DNA of 6,439 bases from Gemmatimonadaceae bacterium. GTDB taxonomy: Bacteria > Gemmatimonadota > Gemmatimonadetes > Gemmatimonadales > Gemmatimonadaceae. The stretch's first letter is position 1. Each line of letters starts with the position of its first letter. Of this stretch, positions 5,100 to 6,439 are shown one piece after another. Position numbers and translations under genes: made by a program. The notes under the pieces were generated by a model. It worked only from the letters and a program-made list of their open reading frames with translations. It was not told the origin of the DNA and searched no databases. The stretch is taken from assembly GCA_013820975.1 (NCBI GenBank), contig JACDHQ010000129.1, positions 1 through 6,439 on the forward strand. The letters run 5' to 3'.

Positions 5100-5875
5100 T
5101 CCGCGGCGGCGCGCGCAGCGTGGCGGTGTGGCTTGCCGCCGTGGCGCTGCAGGGATGCTTTGCGACGCGGCAGGACGTCCAGCTGCTGCAGGACGAGCTG
5201 CGCGTGCTGCGGGCGACCGTCTCCGCCTCGGATTCTGCCCGTGCCCAGGACGCGCGCGTGCTGCAGGCGGCTGTGCGGCGCACCGACGATACGCTGCGGG
5301 CCGTGTCCACTCGCGTTGCCAGGCTGCAGGCGAACATGAACGAGGGGTTCCAGATCGTCGGCCGGGAGATGCTGGCGGTGCAGGAGCTCACGGGCCAGAG
5401 CCAGCGCCGGCTGCAGGAGCTTCGCGCGACGCTCGAGAACCGGAATGACGGCGCGGCCGGCACGGCGCCTTCCAACCCGGGAGCCTCCGCCGGTCCGGCG
5501 CTCCCGGGTCCCAACAGTCTCTTCGAATTGGCTCGCGAGCAGCTCGACCGCGGCAGCCCCGCGAATGCGCGCTCGGCACTCGATACGCTGATCGTACGAT
5601 ATCCCACGGCCGACGTCGTCCCGACGGCGCAGTTCTTCGTCGCTGAGGCGTATGCGCAGGAAGGCAACACCGCAGCGGCGGATTCGGTCTACTCGCTCGT
5701 CGTTTCGCGACATCCGCGTTCCGACCGCGCGCCAACGGCGTTGTACAAGCTTGCGCAGTCCCGGCGAGCGGCAGGACAGGCCGCGGCCGCACGGCCGCTG
5801 CTCGAGCGCATCGTCCGCGATTACCCGCGGTCCGACGAAGCGGCGCTCGCCCGCGACCTGCTCAGGTCGCGCTGA
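5096..5875 (+). CDS. cpoB: CpoB/YbgF-like Tol-Pal accessory protein with coiled coil and TPR domain
   Basis: In E. coli, CpoB (formerly YbgF) is a periplasmic protein that binds TolA and coordinates outer-membrane constriction with the peptidoglycan synthase PBP1B. Here the product has 259 residues (E. coli CpoB is 263). The N-terminus has a hydrophobic segment ending in a plausible lipobox, 'ALQGC' with Cys at 21, so it may be a lipoprotein. Residues about 25-116 are Gln/Leu/Arg-rich and look like a long coiled coil ('VQLLQDELRVLRA', 'STRVARLQANMNEGF', 'SQRRLQELRATLEN'). A Gly/Pro/Ala linker spans about 118-139. Three TPR-like repeats at about 141-174, 175-211 and 212-248 each end in a 'YP' or 'HP' turn, typical of the YbgF/CpoB C-terminal domain. 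The ATG overlaps the pal stop (ATGA) and has no Shine-Dalgarno, indicating translation coupled to pal. Position directly after pal is the standard location. Confidence 0.92.
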   Translation: MIRGGARSVAVWLAAVALQGCFATRQDVQLLQDELRVLRATVSASDSARAQDARVLQAAVRRTDDTLRAVSTRVARLQANMNEGFQIVGREMLAVQELTGQSQRRLQELRATLENRNDGAAGTAPSNPGASAGPALPGPNSLFELAREQLDRGSPANARSALDTLIVRYPTADVVPTAQFFVAEAYAQEGNTAAADSVYSLVVSRHPRSDRAPTALYKLAQSRRAAGQAAAARPLLERIVRDYPRSDEAALARDLLRSR

Positions 5876-5880
5876 CCAAC

Positions 5881-5885
5881 GGAGG
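5881..5885 (+). promoter_or_regulatory. Shine-Dalgarno that fixes the tatC start
   Basis: GGAGG lies in the 14-nt spacer after cpoB, 4 nt before the GTG at 5890. The spacing is slightly short. The next candidates, GTG 5905 and ATG 5917, have no comparable site, so GTG 5890 is preferred. Confidence 0.7.
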
Positions 5886-5889
5886 CTGG

Positions 5890-6439
5890 GTGGCGCCGAA
5901 ACAAGTGAAGATTGAGATGCCCTTCCTCGATCACCTCGAGGAGCTGCGCTGGCGGCTGATCTGGTCGCTCGGAGCGCTGACCATCGGCGTTGCCGTCGGA
6001 TTCTGGATGGTGCTGCGTTTCGACCTCGTGCGGGTCATGGCCACCCCGGTGCTGCCGTACCTGAACGGGCAGAACCTCGTCTATACGCACCCGACAGATC
6101 CGTTCTCGATCGCCCTGAAGGCGGCGATGATCATCGGGACGCTCATCGCGCTCCCGTTCATCCTGTACCAGATCTGGGCCTTTCTCTCGCCAGCGTTGTA
6201 TGGGCACGAGAAGAAGGTCGTGATTCCCGTCCTCATCGGTGCCGTGGCGCTCTTCGCGATCGGTGCCTCGATGGCGTACTTCGTCGTACTGCCCCTCACC
6301 CTCAAGTTCCTGCACGGGTTCCAGTCCACGACGCTGACGCCGATGATCACGGCCTCGGACTACTACGGCTTCGCCATCCCGATGGCGCTGGCCCTGGGCG
6401 TGACGTTCGAGCTGCCCATCGCCATCGTGGCCCTGACGG
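5890..6439 (+). CDS. tatC: TatC, Sec-independent (twin-arginine) translocase subunit, 3'-truncated by the window edge
   Basis: TatC is the inner-membrane receptor that recognises twin-arginine signal peptides of folded proteins and forms the translocase with TatA/TatB. The 183 visible residues are about 70% of a typical TatC (E. coli 258), and the frame is open to the last base. Family motifs: 'MPFLDHLEELRWRL' at 10-23, with Glu18 matching E. coli Glu15; 'LPFILYQIWAFLSPALYGHE' at 88-107, with Glu107 matching E. coli Glu103 of the signal-peptide site; 'MAYFVVLPLTLKFL'; and 'LGVTFELPIAIV', with Glu174 in the conserved membrane-buried acidic position. Membrane helices lie at about 21-42, 77-98, 112-136 and 160-183, the first four of six. 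The gene follows cpoB by 14 nt with its own GGAGG, so it is probably cotranscribed. No tatA/tatB is visible in the window. An ATG at 5917 would cut into the conserved N-terminus and is unlikely to be the start. Confidence 0.97.
   Translation, partial: MAPKQVKIEMPFLDHLEELRWRLIWSLGALTIGVAVGFWMVLRFDLVRVMATPVLPYLNGQNLVYTHPTDPFSIALKAAMIIGTLIALPFILYQIWAFLSPALYGHEKKVVIPVLIGAVALFAIGASMAYFVVLPLTLKFLHGFQSTTLTPMITASDYYGFAIPMALALGVTFELPIAIVALT

Noticed and set aside
4980..5713. Antisense frames opposite pal and cpoB (up to 243 codons)
   Set aside because: No motif or ribosome-site support, and fully covered by the recognised cpoB gene.
1..6439. CRISPR arrays, tRNA/rRNA genes, insertion sequences, attachment sites, phage or defence genes
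   Set aside because: No spaced direct repeats, cloverleaf-like sequence, transposase motifs or terminal inverted repeats were seen. Conserved housekeeping genes occupy nearly all of the window.

Overview
The window is a GC-rich, densely packed, single-strand (+) stretch from a Gram-negative (diderm) bacterium. It holds eight protein genes with almost no space between them: the 3' part of hemA (glutamyl-tRNA reductase), a complete Tol-Pal cell-envelope cluster (tolQ, tolR, a TonB/TolA-type transducer, tolB, pal, cpoB/ybgF), and the 5' part of tatC. Outer-membrane proteins (TolB, the Pal lipoprotein, the OmpA-like peptidoglycan-binding fold) establish a diderm. The GC-rich sequence, the GTG starts and the Ala/Arg-rich Pal linker containing 'ARQDSIA' remind me of Gemmatimonadota. 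That placement is an impression from memory and was not tested by any search.

Layout: 2-1192 hemA (N-terminus outside the window); 1192-1950 tolQ; 1951-2361 tolR; 2361-3101 tolA/tonB-like; 3101-4396 tolB; an 88-nt gap at 4397-4484; 4485-5099 pal; 5096-5875 cpoB; 14 nt; 5890-6439+ tatC (C-terminus outside the window). The first five genes overlap by one base or abut directly, pal and cpoB overlap by four bases (ATGA), and only the tolB-pal gap is longer than 20 nt. No terminator or convincing promoter is visible, so the whole window reads as one transcription unit or part of one.

How the genes work together: TolQ and TolR form the inner-membrane proton-driven motor. The TolA/TonB-like protein carries the energy across the periplasm through a Pro-rich stalk. 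TolB and the lipoprotein Pal connect the system to the outer membrane and peptidoglycan. CpoB modulates the system and coordinates it with peptidoglycan synthesis. TatC exports folded proteins through the inner membrane. HemA commits glutamyl-tRNA to tetrapyrrole synthesis and has no direct mechanistic link to Tol-Pal, but its stop codon overlaps the tolQ start codon.

Assessment: all eight genes belong to well-known families and key residues are intact. I see no mobile element, CRISPR array, RNA gene or evidence of a new defence or metabolic system. Points worth a second look are gene order (hemA rather than ybgC ahead of tolQ, tatC after cpoB), the short TonB-like transducer, a CpoB homologue that looks like a lipoprotein with a long coiled coil, and the tolB-pal gap with an orphan Shine-Dalgarno, a mini-ORF and a hairpin.
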